Shown here: piece by piece, positions 17,271-25,711 of the stretch
Layout of the letters: the number at the start of each line of letters is the position of its first letter
Numbering within the stretch: position 1 is the stretch's first letter
Source: Actinomycetes bacterium
GTDB lineage: Bacteria > Actinomycetota > Acidimicrobiia > Acidimicrobiales > RAAP-2
NCBI GenBank assembly: GCA_021801235.1
Contig: JAJYYG010000082.1
Span: forward strand, 1 to 38,088
Length of the DNA stretch: 38,088 nt
Direction of reading: 5' to 3'
Notes under the pieces: generated by a model
The model's database searches: none
What the model was told of the DNA's origin: nothing
The model's input: only the letters and a program-made list of their open reading frames with translations
Position numbers and translations under genes: made by a program

Positions 17271-18778
17271 CGATGCTCATCCCTCGACGTCCGTGCCCCA
17301 CCCTCGCCGAGCGAGAGTGTAGCGGCTGGGACCGAACCGACCGGGGGCTCGGTGCCCGCGCCGACCGGCGTCCAGGGGCCGCGCCAGGCCCACCCGGGGA
17401 GGACGGTGCCGAACTGGGCCTTCCAGCGGGCCCCGTGGCGACGGTGGTGGACGATGACGAAGGTGATCGCCAGGGCGAGGCAGACGGCGGACTGGACGGC
17501 GAGGTCGGCCCGTGCCGTTCCGACCAGGCTCCCGTGCGCCACGACCATGGCACCTGCCGCCACCACGGCACCCAGCCCGAGCACGGCGACGACCCAGCGG
17601 GTCCCGACCCCGATGAGGTAGTTGGTGAGGAGGACGCTCACGCCCAGGAAGATCATCGCCCCCACCAGCGTGGCGAACGCAGGGGCGGCAACGGTGAGCC
17701 GGGGCGAGAAGAACAGCGCCAGGAACCCGCGGGGATCGACCAGGGCCGCCCCGAGCAGCCCGCCGGCGGGGACGGCCAGCAGCAGGAGGGTGACCCCGAG
17801 CTGGCGGACGGCATGCCCGCCGGCGTGCCAACGGATGGTGGCCTCGGGCAGGAGGTAGGCGCCCAGGGCGAGGGCGCCGAACACCAGGGCCTTCGCCGCC
17901 ACCGAGATGGCGGCGTAGGAGCCCTCGTCGACGTGGTTGTAGCGGCCCAGGACGATCACGTCGATGTTCTGCAGGACGGCGAGCAGCCCGAGAGCGGTGA
18001 ACGCCACCGACACGTCGATGACCAGCTGCCTGCGCCCGCCGTCCGGGGGGGCCTCGTCCGGGGTGGCGCTGCCCGCGTCTTCCGGGGTGGCTGCGCCGAT
18101 GGCGGTCCGGCGCCGGACCAGCCACCGGGCGTGCGTGACCGCCAGGATCTCACCGACCAGGACGCCCAGGGCGTACCCCGAGACGCCGAGCCCGGCGGCG
18201 ACCAGGACGACGATGCCGGCGGTGCGGACGACACCCTCCAGGAGGAGGTTGGAGGCGAGCGGGCGGTAGGCGCGGTCCGACTGGAGGAGACCGCGGTCGA
18301 CGCAGAGCAGGATCCACAGGCCACCGGCCATGAGGATCGCCAGGATGCCCTGATCCGACGGCAGACCGATCAGGCGTGCGAGCCAGTGCTGCGTGGCCAC
18401 CACCACCACCAGTTCCACCACGATGGCGATGACGAGCAGCCGGTGGACCCGGTGGGCCCAGGCCGGGACGAGCGCGAGCCTCCCCTGGGACCGCCAGGCG
18501 GTGACCCTGCGGACCACCCCGACGACGACGGCCGACCCGGGCATGGAGAGGATGAAGAAGAGGCCGAGCAGTTGGGCGATGGCGCCGTACTCGCGGGAGG
18601 TCACCAGGCGGGCGACCACCACCACCACCACCACGCTGGCCCCGTTCACCAGGAGCCCGGCGACGGCGACCGGTGCGGCGTCCTGGAGGCCGGTGCGCAG
18701 CTCCCCCGCCCGGACCCGCTCGAACCACGACCGCCAGCGCGGTCGCCCTGGCTCAGGGGTTCGCAGCGTCTGTCCCAT
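17267..18778 (-). CDS. Wzx-like polysaccharide flippase (MOP superfamily)
   Basis: 503 residues with about 12-14 hydrophobic segments, as in oligosaccharide flippases of the MOP / Polysacc_synt family, which move lipid-linked glycans across the membrane. The order of segments, the SMPGSAVVVGVVRRV turn (78-92) and the repeat of the topology after a hydrophilic loop (about 228-252, Pro/Glu/Asp-rich) fit Wzx. A run of seven valines in helix 1 comes from a GTG triplet tract. The C-terminal 50 residues are Pro/Gly-rich and probably cytoplasmic. The ATG (18778) lies inside the end of the flavoprotein gene (26-bp overlap), and the stop overlaps the GT4 start. Confidence 0.85.
   Translation of the reverse strand: MGQTLRTPEPGRPRWRSWFERVRAGELRTGLQDAAPVAVAGLLVNGASVVVVVVVARLVTSREYGAIAQLLGLFFILSMPGSAVVVGVVRRVTAWRSQGRLALVPAWAHRVHRLLVIAIVVELVVVVATQHWLARLIGLPSDQGILAILMAGGLWILLCVDRGLLQSDRAYRPLASNLLLEGVVRTAGIVVLVAAGLGVSGYALGVLVGEILAVTHARWLVRRRTAIGAATPEDAGSATPDEAPPDGGRRQLVIDVSVAFTALGLLAVLQNIDVIVLGRYNHVDEGSYAAISVAAKALVFGALALGAYLLPEATIRWHAGGHAVRQLGVTLLLLAVPAGGLLGAALVDPRGFLALFFSPRLTVAAPAFATLVGAMIFLGVSVLLTNYLIGVGTRWVVAVLGLGAVVAAGAMVVAHGSLVGTARADLAVQSAVCLALAITFVIVHHRRHGARWKAQFGTVLPGWAWRGPWTPVGAGTEPPVGSVPAATLSLGEGGARTSRDEHR
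18615..18634. repeat. ACC/GGT trinucleotide tract in flippase gene
   Basis: Six ACC units plus two bases, encoding the polyvaline run in helix 1. Changes in unit number would stay in frame, so this is not a phase-variation switch. Confidence 0.7.
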
Positions 18779-20351
18779 GGGCGCCGGTTCCGACCGACCG
18801 CGGAGTGATCGGTGCCCCGCGGCCCGTGCCGCCGGGGGACGACCCGTCCGGGGCGACGGAAGCCTCGTGGTACTCCTCCTCGACGTTCACCGACCAGATG
18901 TCGTGGTGGGCTCCGCGGAGGTTGTCGACGGTGAGCATGGCCGTGTACATCGAATGGTCCTGGTTGTTGTACTTGTGCATCCCGTTCCTCCCCACCGGGT
19001 ACACGTTGGGTGCGCTCGACTCCAGCCAGGTGCGGATGACCTTGACGTGCTGGTCGTAGGCGTCGTCATAGACGGGGTAGGCCTTGGGGATCCGTACCGC
19101 GTACCCCGTTTGCACGTCGCACTTGTCGACCAGACCGATGGCGGCCAGCTCGTCGGTGGCCAGCGCGACGAGCTCCTCGTCGGTGCTGGACCACAGCTGG
19201 TCCCCCTCGAACACGAAGTACTCGAGCCCGAGGCAGGTGAACCCGTCCTTGACCATGAACGGTGACCACGAGCCGAAGTTCTGGATCCTCCCCACTTTCA
19301 CGTCGGGGGCGTGGATGTAGATCCAGTTGTCAGGGAACCCCCGGTCGGCGGGGACGACGAGGGCGACGGTGAGGAAGTCCCGGTAGTGGAGCGCGCCGGC
19401 GGCTTCGAGCACCGACGACGGCGGCGGCGGGTCGATGATCCGGGCCAGCTCGGGGAGCGGCATCGAAGAGATGACCGCGTCGGCAGGCAGGCGAACCGCA
19501 CCGCCGTCCGGCCTCCCTACGCTTACCGCCACCGCACGGCCGTCCTCGAGATGGACGGCCCGCGCGGGGGATTCGAACCAGATGGCCCCACCGGCGGCCG
19601 CCACCTGTTCGGCGCAGCGCTCCCACATCATCCCCGGGCCGTACTTCGGATACTGGAACTCCTCGATGAGGCTGGTGACCTGTGCCGATCGGCTCCGCCG
19701 GGCGCCGGGCAGGGAGTTGCGCAGCGGTTCCCACACCGCGGTCCACAGCGACATTCCCTTGATCCGTTGGGCGCCCCAGTCGGCGGACAGCTCGGAGGCG
19801 GGCACGCCCCAGACCTTCTCGTTGTACGTCTTGAAGAAGTGCCGGTAGAGGCGCCAGCCGTAGTTCGAGACGATGTAGCCCTCGAGGGTGTCGCGGTCCG
19901 GTGGTGGCCGGAGGCGGACCCACAGGAACGAGAGCGCACAACGCAGCGCCTCGACGACCCCGAGGTTCCGGAGCGCGTTGCCCAGCTTGATCGGGTAGTC
20001 GTAGAACTTCCCGCCGTAGAAGATGCGGCTCATGCGCGGGCGGACCAGGAAGTCCTCGGGAGGGAGGACGTCGTGCCAGAAGGCTTCCACCCGCGGGACC
20101 TTGGTGAAGAAGCGGTGGCCGCCGATGTCGAACCGCCAGCCGTCCCGTTCCACCGTGCGGCTGATGCCGCCCACCACCGAGTCCGATTCGACGACGGTGA
20201 CGGGATCTCCGTTCCCGACCAGTTCACGCGCGGCGGTGAGGCCGGCAGGGCCGGCACCGATGACGACCGTGCGGCCCGGCGCGTCGACCGGACGGGCCGC
20301 GCTTCGCCGGGGATCGTTCCGGGTGGTCACGTCGTGAGGTGCCGGAGGCAC
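18753..20351 (-). CDS. FAD-dependent UDP-galactopyranose-mutase-like / amine-oxidase-like protein
   Basis: 532 residues, soluble. The dinucleotide-binding motif is VVIGAGPAGLTAARE (29-43) with the acidic E at the end of strand 2 (VTVVES). GGISRTVERDGWRFDIGGHRFF (61-82) is the GG-doublet and FAD-contact region shared by protoporphyrinogen-oxidase-like proteins and UDP-galactopyranose mutase relatives. YNEKVWG and the Pro/Tyr-rich C-terminal FAD segment YPVGRNGMHKYNNQDHSM fit the same group. Proteins of this type are common in polysaccharide clusters, where a mutase making a furanose donor is a reasonable guess, but the reaction is not proven. The last 50 residues are disordered-looking. The GTG start (20351) is not supported by a clear ribosome site. 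It overlaps the flippase by 26 bp. Confidence 0.8.
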   Translation of the reverse strand: MPPAPHDVTTRNDPRRSAARPVDAPGRTVVIGAGPAGLTAARELVGNGDPVTVVESDSVVGGISRTVERDGWRFDIGGHRFFTKVPRVEAFWHDVLPPEDFLVRPRMSRIFYGGKFYDYPIKLGNALRNLGVVEALRCALSFLWVRLRPPPDRDTLEGYIVSNYGWRLYRHFFKTYNEKVWGVPASELSADWGAQRIKGMSLWTAVWEPLRNSLPGARRSRSAQVTSLIEEFQYPKYGPGMMWERCAEQVAAAGGAIWFESPARAVHLEDGRAVAVSVGRPDGGAVRLPADAVISSMPLPELARIIDPPPPSSVLEAAGALHYRDFLTVALVVPADRGFPDNWIYIHAPDVKVGRIQNFGSWSPFMVKDGFTCLGLEYFVFEGDQLWSSTDEELVALATDELAAIGLVDKCDVQTGYAVRIPKAYPVYDDAYDQHVKVIRTWLESSAPNVYPVGRNGMHKYNNQDHSMYTAMLTVDNLRGAHHDIWSVNVEEEYHEASVAPDGSSPGGTGRGAPITPRSVGTGAHGTDAANP

Positions 20352-20425
20352 GGTGGAGGATGGGATGGGTAGGCTCCGAGCGGTCGTGGGGGTCGTGGCG
20401 CCTCGCGGAGACGACGGCCCTCGGT

Positions 20426-20452
20426 CACTGACTTCCGCCCAGGACGTTAGTG
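20426..20452. terminator. Possible hairpin between PIG-V-like and flavoprotein genes
   Basis: CACTGAC and GTTAGTG (7-bp arms, one G-U pair, 13-nt loop), about 95 bp past the PIG-V-like stop on the minus strand. The 195-bp gap 20352-20546 otherwise shows TAACGT (20449-20444) and TACCCA as weak -10-like strings for the flavoprotein gene. Confidence 0.25.
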
Positions 20453-20546
20453 GTTCGGGGGTGGGCGGTTCGGACGTCGGCGGTCCGGAGAGGCCGGGCT
20501 GCGGTACGGCGGCGTTGGGGAGTGGCCCGGGGAGGGCGGTCCGCGG

Positions 20547-21857
20547 TCACGGCACGACGATCCCGAGGAAGGCGAGCAGGGCGTAGCCGACCATGGCGGC
20601 GGTGATCCCGGCCAGGACGATGCGCCAGACCTCGGGCTTGGCGGTGAGGGACGCTCCGGCGATGACCAGGGGGAAGGCACTGAGCGCGTACCGCTCGAAC
20701 GAGTCGAGGTTGGTGGACGCGGTGGACACCACCAGGATGGCGGCGGTGAAGGCCGTGTAGGAGGCCGGGAGCCGGCGCGCCACCACCACGAGGAGGAAGA
20801 CGCTCAGGATCACCCACGGGATGTGCAGGGCACTGCCGACGTGGTGGCCGTGGAGGAGGGCCAGGGCATTGTGGGCCATGGCGGCGAACGGGGCGGTGAG
20901 CGGCCCCCGGTGGGCACCTTGGGTCTGTTCCTTGAAGGGGAGGAGGGCATTGCCGAACCGGGCACCCACCCAGGCCAGGTAGACCCCCGTCCCCACCACC
21001 GGGGCCACGACGGCCAGGAGCCCGGAGGGCGGGACGCCCACTGTTGCCGGGACGCCCGCGCCTGCCGGTGGGTCGCCTGCCGGGTGGTCACCGATGTCCG
21101 CCGGATCGGGCGCGTCGGAGTGCCGGAGCGATCGACGGTGGCGCCACCATGCCGGGAGGGGGCGGGCGAGCTCGACCGCGAACGGGAGCGCCAGGAGCAC
21201 CCCGAGAGGCCGGACCATGCCTGCTGCCAGGCCGGCCACCGCGGCGAGCCACCACCAGCGCCGTCGGGCCGCGAGCAGGCCGACCGTGGTGCAGACGAGG
21301 AACGTCCCCTCGGAGTACCCCATGACGAGCACGTAGGCCGCCGGGGCCAGAGCCAGCAACCACACGGCCCGCTTGGCCAGCTCCGCGTCCCCGGTCTCCC
21401 ACTCCACCAGGCGGAGGAGGACGGCCATGCCGACGAGCGTCGACAGGTTGGCCACGACGATCAGTGCCGCCGGCACCCCGATGCCGGGCACGGCGCCCAG
21501 CCATCGCCCGAGGAGCGGGTACGCCGGGAAGAACCGGAGGGACGAACGCCCGGCGAGGCCGTACCCGGAGCGGGCGATCGCCTCGTACCACCCTGCGTCC
21601 CACGCCAAGAGGCCCTGGTGCACCCGGAACGCGGCCGAGGGGTCCGCCGGGTGGAGCTGGTCGACGAGGCGCGTGGCCAGGGCGAGGGTGGCCACCACCA
21701 GGGCCCGGGAGAGGAGCCACGCCGGCAGCACGGACACGACGGGGCGGCCCAGACGGCCCAGACGGCCCGGCGATGCCCCCTCCGTCGAGGGGGTCCGTGC
21801 CGGTGCCCGGCGGAGGCCGGAGGTCAACTCGGCTTCGGTGTGAACTGGTAGAGCCAC
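20547..21857 (-). CDS. PIG-V-like GT-C mannosyltransferase
   Basis: 436 residues with about ten membrane segments. WDAGWYEAIARSGYG (86-100) followed by RFFPAYPLLGR (108-118) is the conserved first extracytoplasmic loop of PIG-V / GT-C enzymes, with the Asp as likely catalytic residue. The donor is expected to be a polyprenyl-phosphate sugar such as mannose. AAYVLVMGYSEGTFL further supports the family. A hydrophilic loop near 235-280 carries an Asp/Pro/Gly-rich stretch. The start is uncertain: GTG 21857 is used, but TTG 21827 would make a 4-bp TTGA overlap with the upstream gene, like other junctions here. A paralogue lies at 33225-34619. Confidence 0.8.
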   Translation of the reverse strand: MALPVHTEAELTSGLRRAPARTPSTEGASPGRLGRLGRPVVSVLPAWLLSRALVVATLALATRLVDQLHPADPSAAFRVHQGLLAWDAGWYEAIARSGYGLAGRSSLRFFPAYPLLGRWLGAVPGIGVPAALIVVANLSTLVGMAVLLRLVEWETGDAELAKRAVWLLALAPAAYVLVMGYSEGTFLVCTTVGLLAARRRWWWLAAVAGLAAGMVRPLGVLLALPFAVELARPLPAWWRHRRSLRHSDAPDPADIGDHPAGDPPAGAGVPATVGVPPSGLLAVVAPVVGTGVYLAWVGARFGNALLPFKEQTQGAHRGPLTAPFAAMAHNALALLHGHHVGSALHIPWVILSVFLLVVVARRLPASYTAFTAAILVVSTASTNLDSFERYALSAFPLVIAGASLTAKPEVWRIVLAGITAAMVGYALLAFLGIVVP

Positions 21858-23533
21858 ATGGGTTGGTAGAACGCGCTGCTTCCGGCGATCAACGGGTCCG
21901 TCGCGTAGTGGGCGTTGGCCTGGATCGTCACGATGATCTGCTGGCAGTCGGTCGAGAACCCCTGGTACCCGGGAGCCCACACCACGAAGATCCGGTGGGT
22001 CCCGGCCAGGGCCTCGAGGTGGATGGCGAACGCCTCGGGCGATGCGGCCGCGATCGCCTGGTCGTAGTTGACCCAGTCGACGAAGGCGGGTCCCGTCCCC
22101 CGGGGGAACGTGAGCTGCCGGTAGCGGCCGCCGGGCAGAAGCCGGTTCACCGCCGGGCCGAGCTGGTCCGGGCAGTAGGCCACCACGTCCCCGGGCTGGG
22201 ACCGCGCGGCGACGGACCGGCTGACCTGACCTGCCTGGGTCCGGTTGGTGGTGATGTTGGGGATCGATCCGACCAGGCCGGCGACGACGGCGACGGCGAG
22301 GATCACGGTGCGGATCCGGCGGTCGAGGAACGTGGACATGCCGAGCGCGACGAGGAGCATCAGGAGCACGAACACGACCGAGGCGTACCGGGGGCTGAAC
22401 GCGCTCTTCGAGACGTACCCCCCGGCGACCGCCAGGGCGAGGGTACAGACCACGGCCCACGCCAGCGGGCGACTGCGGGGACGGGTGCGGAGGTCGAGGT
22501 CGATGTGCCGCCGGTCCATCGCCACGCCGAACAGGCCCAGTCCGAGGAGCGCGAAGTAGAGGATCTCCAGGGCCCGGCCCTGGTTGGTCCCGCCGCCGGC
22601 GAAGGTGGTGAAGGCGCTCACCATGTCCGAGAAGTTGGCCGGCGCGGCCCACGGTGTCCCGGTGTGACGGGACTGGAAGAGGAAGATCGGGAGCCAGGGG
22701 ACGAAGGTGAGCCCGCCGACGACCATGGCCCCGAACGCGGCCCTGTCGTGCCGCCGCGCGACATCGGTATCGTGGACCCAGCGCCAGATCAGCCAGAGGC
22801 CGACGGCGGCCACCAGGTAGAGCGACCAGTAGTGGCTGTAGAGGAGCCCGCCGGTGACCGCGGCGACCGCGACCAGGTTGCCGGGTCGCGGTCGGCGCAG
22901 GGCGCGCTCCAGCGCCAGGTAGCCCAGGACGGTGAGGAGGGCGACCAGAGCGTACATGCGGGTCTCGGTGTCGTAGTAGACGGCGAACGGCGACGTGGCC
23001 ACGAACGCGACTGCCGCCCAGGCGACGGTCCGGCCCCCGAGGCGCCGCCCGGCGATCCAGGTGACGGGCAGGGTGATGACCCCGATCACGCCCGACAGGG
23101 AACGGACGGCCAGATCGGACTGCCCGAAGATCCCCATCCAGAAGTGGAGGAGCAGGTAGAACAGCGGTGGCGCGCCGTCCCGGCGGAGCAGGTCCGGGAT
23201 CCGGGCGACCGGCTGGGCCGAGATGTTCACGGTCAGCGCCTCGTCGAGCCAGAGATCGGAGCGGGTCCAGAAGCGCAGGACCACGGCGAACGCGAGCACC
23301 AGGCCGAAGAGGGCGGCGAGGACGATCCGCAGCCAGGGGGGGAACGGGCGACCTTCGGGGTCGTCCGCACCGCCGTCGGGCACCGGTACCCCGGTCGTCG
23401 GCCGGCCGGGAGGAGCCTCCGACAGGTCGGGGGCCGGCCCGTGCGCCGGGGAGACCCCCCCGTCCGGGAGCGTGACCGTCCGTCCGGTCGCGGCCGGGGT
23501 GGTGGCTGCCGAAGTGCCGGAGGCCGCGTCCAT
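21824..23533 (-). CDS. GT39-like (PMT/ArnT-type) GT-C glycosyltransferase
   Basis: 569 residues. After a Pro/Gly-rich cytoplasmic tail (1-65), helix 1 leads to RSDLWLDEAL (91-100), whose Asp-Glu pair is the catalytic loop of PMT_2 / ArnT-like enzymes. The following ISAQPVARIPDLLRRDGAPPLFYLLLH is the matching juxtamembrane region, and YYDTETRMYALVALLTVL fits the second conserved segment. About ten more helices and an extracytoplasmic C-terminal domain (about 430-569) follow. It should transfer a sugar from a polyprenyl phosphate donor outside the membrane. The start is set at ATG 23533 because TACCAT lies 7 nt upstream (leaderless arrangement); ATG 23542 is the alternative. Confidence 0.85.
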   Translation of the reverse strand: MDAASGTSAATTPAATGRTVTLPDGGVSPAHGPAPDLSEAPPGRPTTGVPVPDGGADDPEGRPFPPWLRIVLAALFGLVLAFAVVLRFWTRSDLWLDEALTVNISAQPVARIPDLLRRDGAPPLFYLLLHFWMGIFGQSDLAVRSLSGVIGVITLPVTWIAGRRLGGRTVAWAAVAFVATSPFAVYYDTETRMYALVALLTVLGYLALERALRRPRPGNLVAVAAVTGGLLYSHYWSLYLVAAVGLWLIWRWVHDTDVARRHDRAAFGAMVVGGLTFVPWLPIFLFQSRHTGTPWAAPANFSDMVSAFTTFAGGGTNQGRALEILYFALLGLGLFGVAMDRRHIDLDLRTRPRSRPLAWAVVCTLALAVAGGYVSKSAFSPRYASVVFVLLMLLVALGMSTFLDRRIRTVILAVAVVAGLVGSIPNITTNRTQAGQVSRSVAARSQPGDVVAYCPDQLGPAVNRLLPGGRYRQLTFPRGTGPAFVDWVNYDQAIAAASPEAFAIHLEALAGTHRIFVVWAPGYQGFSTDCQQIIVTIQANAHYATDPLIAGSSAFYQPMWLYQFTPKPS

Positions 23534-23540
23534 GCGCCGC

Positions 23541-23546
23541 ATGGTA
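23541..23546 (-). promoter_or_regulatory. -10 box TACCAT before GT39-like gene
   Basis: Minus-strand TACCAT within CCGGTACCATG, the same 11-bp context as at 6671-6680, followed by 7 nt and ATG 23533. It would allow transcription of 23533-20547 apart from the upstream pair of genes. Confidence 0.5.
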
Positions 23547-23551
23547 CCGGA

Positions 23552-23576
23552 GCCCGGGATCGACGGGTCCCCGGGC
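23552..23576. promoter_or_regulatory. 7-bp inverted repeat upstream of GT39-like promoter
   Basis: GCCCGGG and CCCGGGC separated by 11 bp, ending 5 bp before the TACCAT box and lying 66-90 bp past the stop of the upstream gene. It could act as a terminator for 23642-27753 or as an operator; the placement resembles the dyad at 6652-6670. Confidence 0.35.
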
Positions 23577-23641
23577 GGGGCGTCGAGCGGAGACGGTCGC
23601 CGACGGTCCGGCGGCCCGGGGGACAGGTCAGGCACCGGGTA

Positions 23642-25711
23642 TCAGGGGCCGGGACGCGGTCCCGGAGTGGTCCGCGCTGCGGACGTGACGCACGCGGGAA
23701 CAGCGAGGACCGGCCCCGTCGGGAAGTTCCCGCTTCCCGCACATGCGGCCAGCACCCCGGGGGACACGGCGAGCGCAGGGGGTTGCGCAGTGGTCACCGG
23801 CCAGACCCAGGCCCGGGCCTGGTAGTGCGGCGGCGTACCCAACGCCGCGGTCATCAGGGCCACCACCGCAGCCGTGTGGCTCCCCGTGTCGTAGGCGGGA
23901 AGCTCGGGTTGGTCCGGGATCACGACCAGCGTGGTGCCCCAACCGATGACGGCGCGGCGCACGTCGGCGACCGCTGACGGGGGGAATTCGTTGACCGGGC
24001 CGAACGAGAAGGTCGCCCCGGCCAGCACGGTGAACCCCGGCCTCTCGCTCCCGGCCCGCTGGGGCACGCTACCGGGTCCTCCGCCCCCGACGAGGGCGAA
24101 GGACATCCTGTCGAGGGCCTGCCAGGCCATCGGCGCCTGGATGCCCCCGAAGGCCGCCGGATAGGTGAGCACCACCTGACCGGGCGGGAGGCGGGGAGCG
24201 ACCGTGGCGAACCACCGGGGGAGCGTGACCGGCTGCATGGTGAGCGGGAACGCGCCGCGGTAGGCGGAGGCGATCGGCGCCAGGGCGACGGCGGCCACGG
24301 CCAGCGCCAGGGCGGCAGCGGTTGCGCGTCGCCGGCGCGGCAGGGCGCGTTGAGAGCCTTCGCCCGGCCGGCTGATGCCCCGTGCGAGGATCGACGTGCG
24401 GGCGTGGTCGACGACCAGGCCGAGCAGGACCGCGACCGCCAGGTAGACCATCGAGGTGAAGCGCACCGGGAGGATGTTCTGGACCACCGGGATCGTGGCC
24501 AGGACGCGCCATGGCACCCAGACGGTGGTGGCCGATCGGGCATCGGTCAAGCTCAGGGCCATGGCAGCCAGGCCCACCGAGGCGAAGAGCCAGAGGCGGC
24601 GGTCCCGCCGCCACAGGACGAGGCTGATGGCGAGCACGACGAGGAGCCCGGCACCCAGGTACCCACTTTCGTGCAGCGTGATCCCCTGGTACCCGCCGAA
24701 CCGGCGGAAGGCGAGGGTGGCCGCGGACGTGCTCTGCAACCGCACGAAGTCGGAGGCGGTGAGGCCGTAGTAACCGGGTCGCAGTGAGGGCCAGACGAGA
24801 CCGGAGAAGTGGGCCGGGCCGGCCAGGGCGAACCAGATGGGGTAGGCCAGGGCGCACCCGGCCACCCCGGCCGCGACCGCCAGGCCGAGGAGGACCCGCC
24901 GTGCCCGCCGGGCCAGCTCGGCGCGGTGCACCACGGCGGCATGGGCGCCGACCAGCACCAGGCCGATGGCGGCGGTGATCGCCGCAACGGCGAGGAGCTC
25001 CGTGCTGATGAAGAACTGCACGACGGCCAAGAGACCGAGGATCGCCCCGGTCCGGACCGGACGGGACCGGCCTCCCGCGCAGAGGTCGTCGAGGCACGCC
25101 ACCATGAGCGGGGGGACGGCGATCAGCGTCGTCAACCAGCCCGAGGTCAGTCCGGTCAGGACGAACGGCGAGAACCCGTAGAGCAGGCCTCCCACGAAGG
25201 CGGCGGGGACCCATGACACCCACCGGCGCAGCAGCCAGAACATCGAGAGGGCGGAGAGGACCGGGATGAGCGTCGAAGCGAGGTTGAGGGAGGCGGTCGG
25301 GCCGAACAGCCAGGTCACGGGGGCAAGGAGCACGCCGATCCCGACCACGCCGGTGTTGGAGAGGAGGTTGATCCCGGTCGGGTGGAAGGCCAACGTGGAG
25401 TAGAAAAGGTTGTGGCCGTGGGCCAGTGCATAGGCCTGCCACTCCAGGAACCAGTAGTAGAGCGAGGCGTCGCCGCAGGCACAGGTGGTGGTGGTGCTCG
25501 GGTGGGTGCTCCATGCTCCCCACCACAGCGCGATCGCCAGTACCCCGTAGAGTCCCGCCGCGAGAGCCAGAGGTGCCGTTGCTCGGCGACCCGTGCGGGC
25601 CCGGGCATCCGAGGCCGCTTCGGGGTCTCCGGGGCCCAGGCGGGTGGTTCGGCGCCCTGCACCGGTCTCCACCGGGTCGTCGACGGCGCCCGCCACCGCC
25701 GGCCCGGTCAA
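23642..25711 (-). CDS. CxCGD-family GT-C-like membrane protein, paralogue A
   Basis: About 689 residues with some 11-13 membrane helices; I cannot name the family. After helix 1 (about 48-66) the first extracytoplasmic loop has TCACGDASLYYWFLEW (76-91; C77, C79, D81), then HG, NLLSNTG, GPTASLN and GGLLYGFSPFV. VQFFISTELL and YPIWFALAGPAHFSG follow, then PWR and LPVRF. An extracytoplasmic C-terminal domain contains PMAWQA and GGGG and ends with a cysteine pair (about 657 and 674). The acidic loop after helix 1 resembles GT-C glycosyltransferases. It is a tandem duplicate of the next upstream gene. The start is uncertain: TTG 25711 makes a TTGA overlap with that gene's stop; GTG 25696 and GTG 25672 are alternatives. 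Confidence 0.75.
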   Translation of the reverse strand: MTGPAVAGAVDDPVETGAGRRTTRLGPGDPEAASDARARTGRRATAPLALAAGLYGVLAIALWWGAWSTHPSTTTTCACGDASLYYWFLEWQAYALAHGHNLFYSTLAFHPTGINLLSNTGVVGIGVLLAPVTWLFGPTASLNLASTLIPVLSALSMFWLLRRWVSWVPAAFVGGLLYGFSPFVLTGLTSGWLTTLIAVPPLMVACLDDLCAGGRSRPVRTGAILGLLAVVQFFISTELLAVAAITAAIGLVLVGAHAAVVHRAELARRARRVLLGLAVAAGVAGCALAYPIWFALAGPAHFSGLVWPSLRPGYYGLTASDFVRLQSTSAATLAFRRFGGYQGITLHESGYLGAGLLVVLAISLVLWRRDRRLWLFASVGLAAMALSLTDARSATTVWVPWRVLATIPVVQNILPVRFTSMVYLAVAVLLGLVVDHARTSILARGISRPGEGSQRALPRRRRATAAALALAVAAVALAPIASAYRGAFPLTMQPVTLPRWFATVAPRLPPGQVVLTYPAAFGGIQAPMAWQALDRMSFALVGGGGPGSVPQRAGSERPGFTVLAGATFSFGPVNEFPPSAVADVRRAVIGWGTTLVVIPDQPELPAYDTGSHTAAVVALMTAALGTPPHYQARAWVWPVTTAQPPALAVSPGVLAACAGSGNFPTGPVLAVPACVTSAARTTPGPRPGP

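Noticed and set aside
17316-17321. Minus-strand TACACT inside the end of the flippase gene, 45 bp before the GT4 start
   Set aside because: The hexamer lies in coding sequence, the spacing does not match the leaderless pattern, and the GTGA coupling already explains GT4 expression.
18393-18420. Short CCA/ACC-rich tract in the flippase gene as a simple-sequence switch
   Set aside because: Triplet units keep the reading frame and encode valines in a membrane helix, so no on/off switching is expected.
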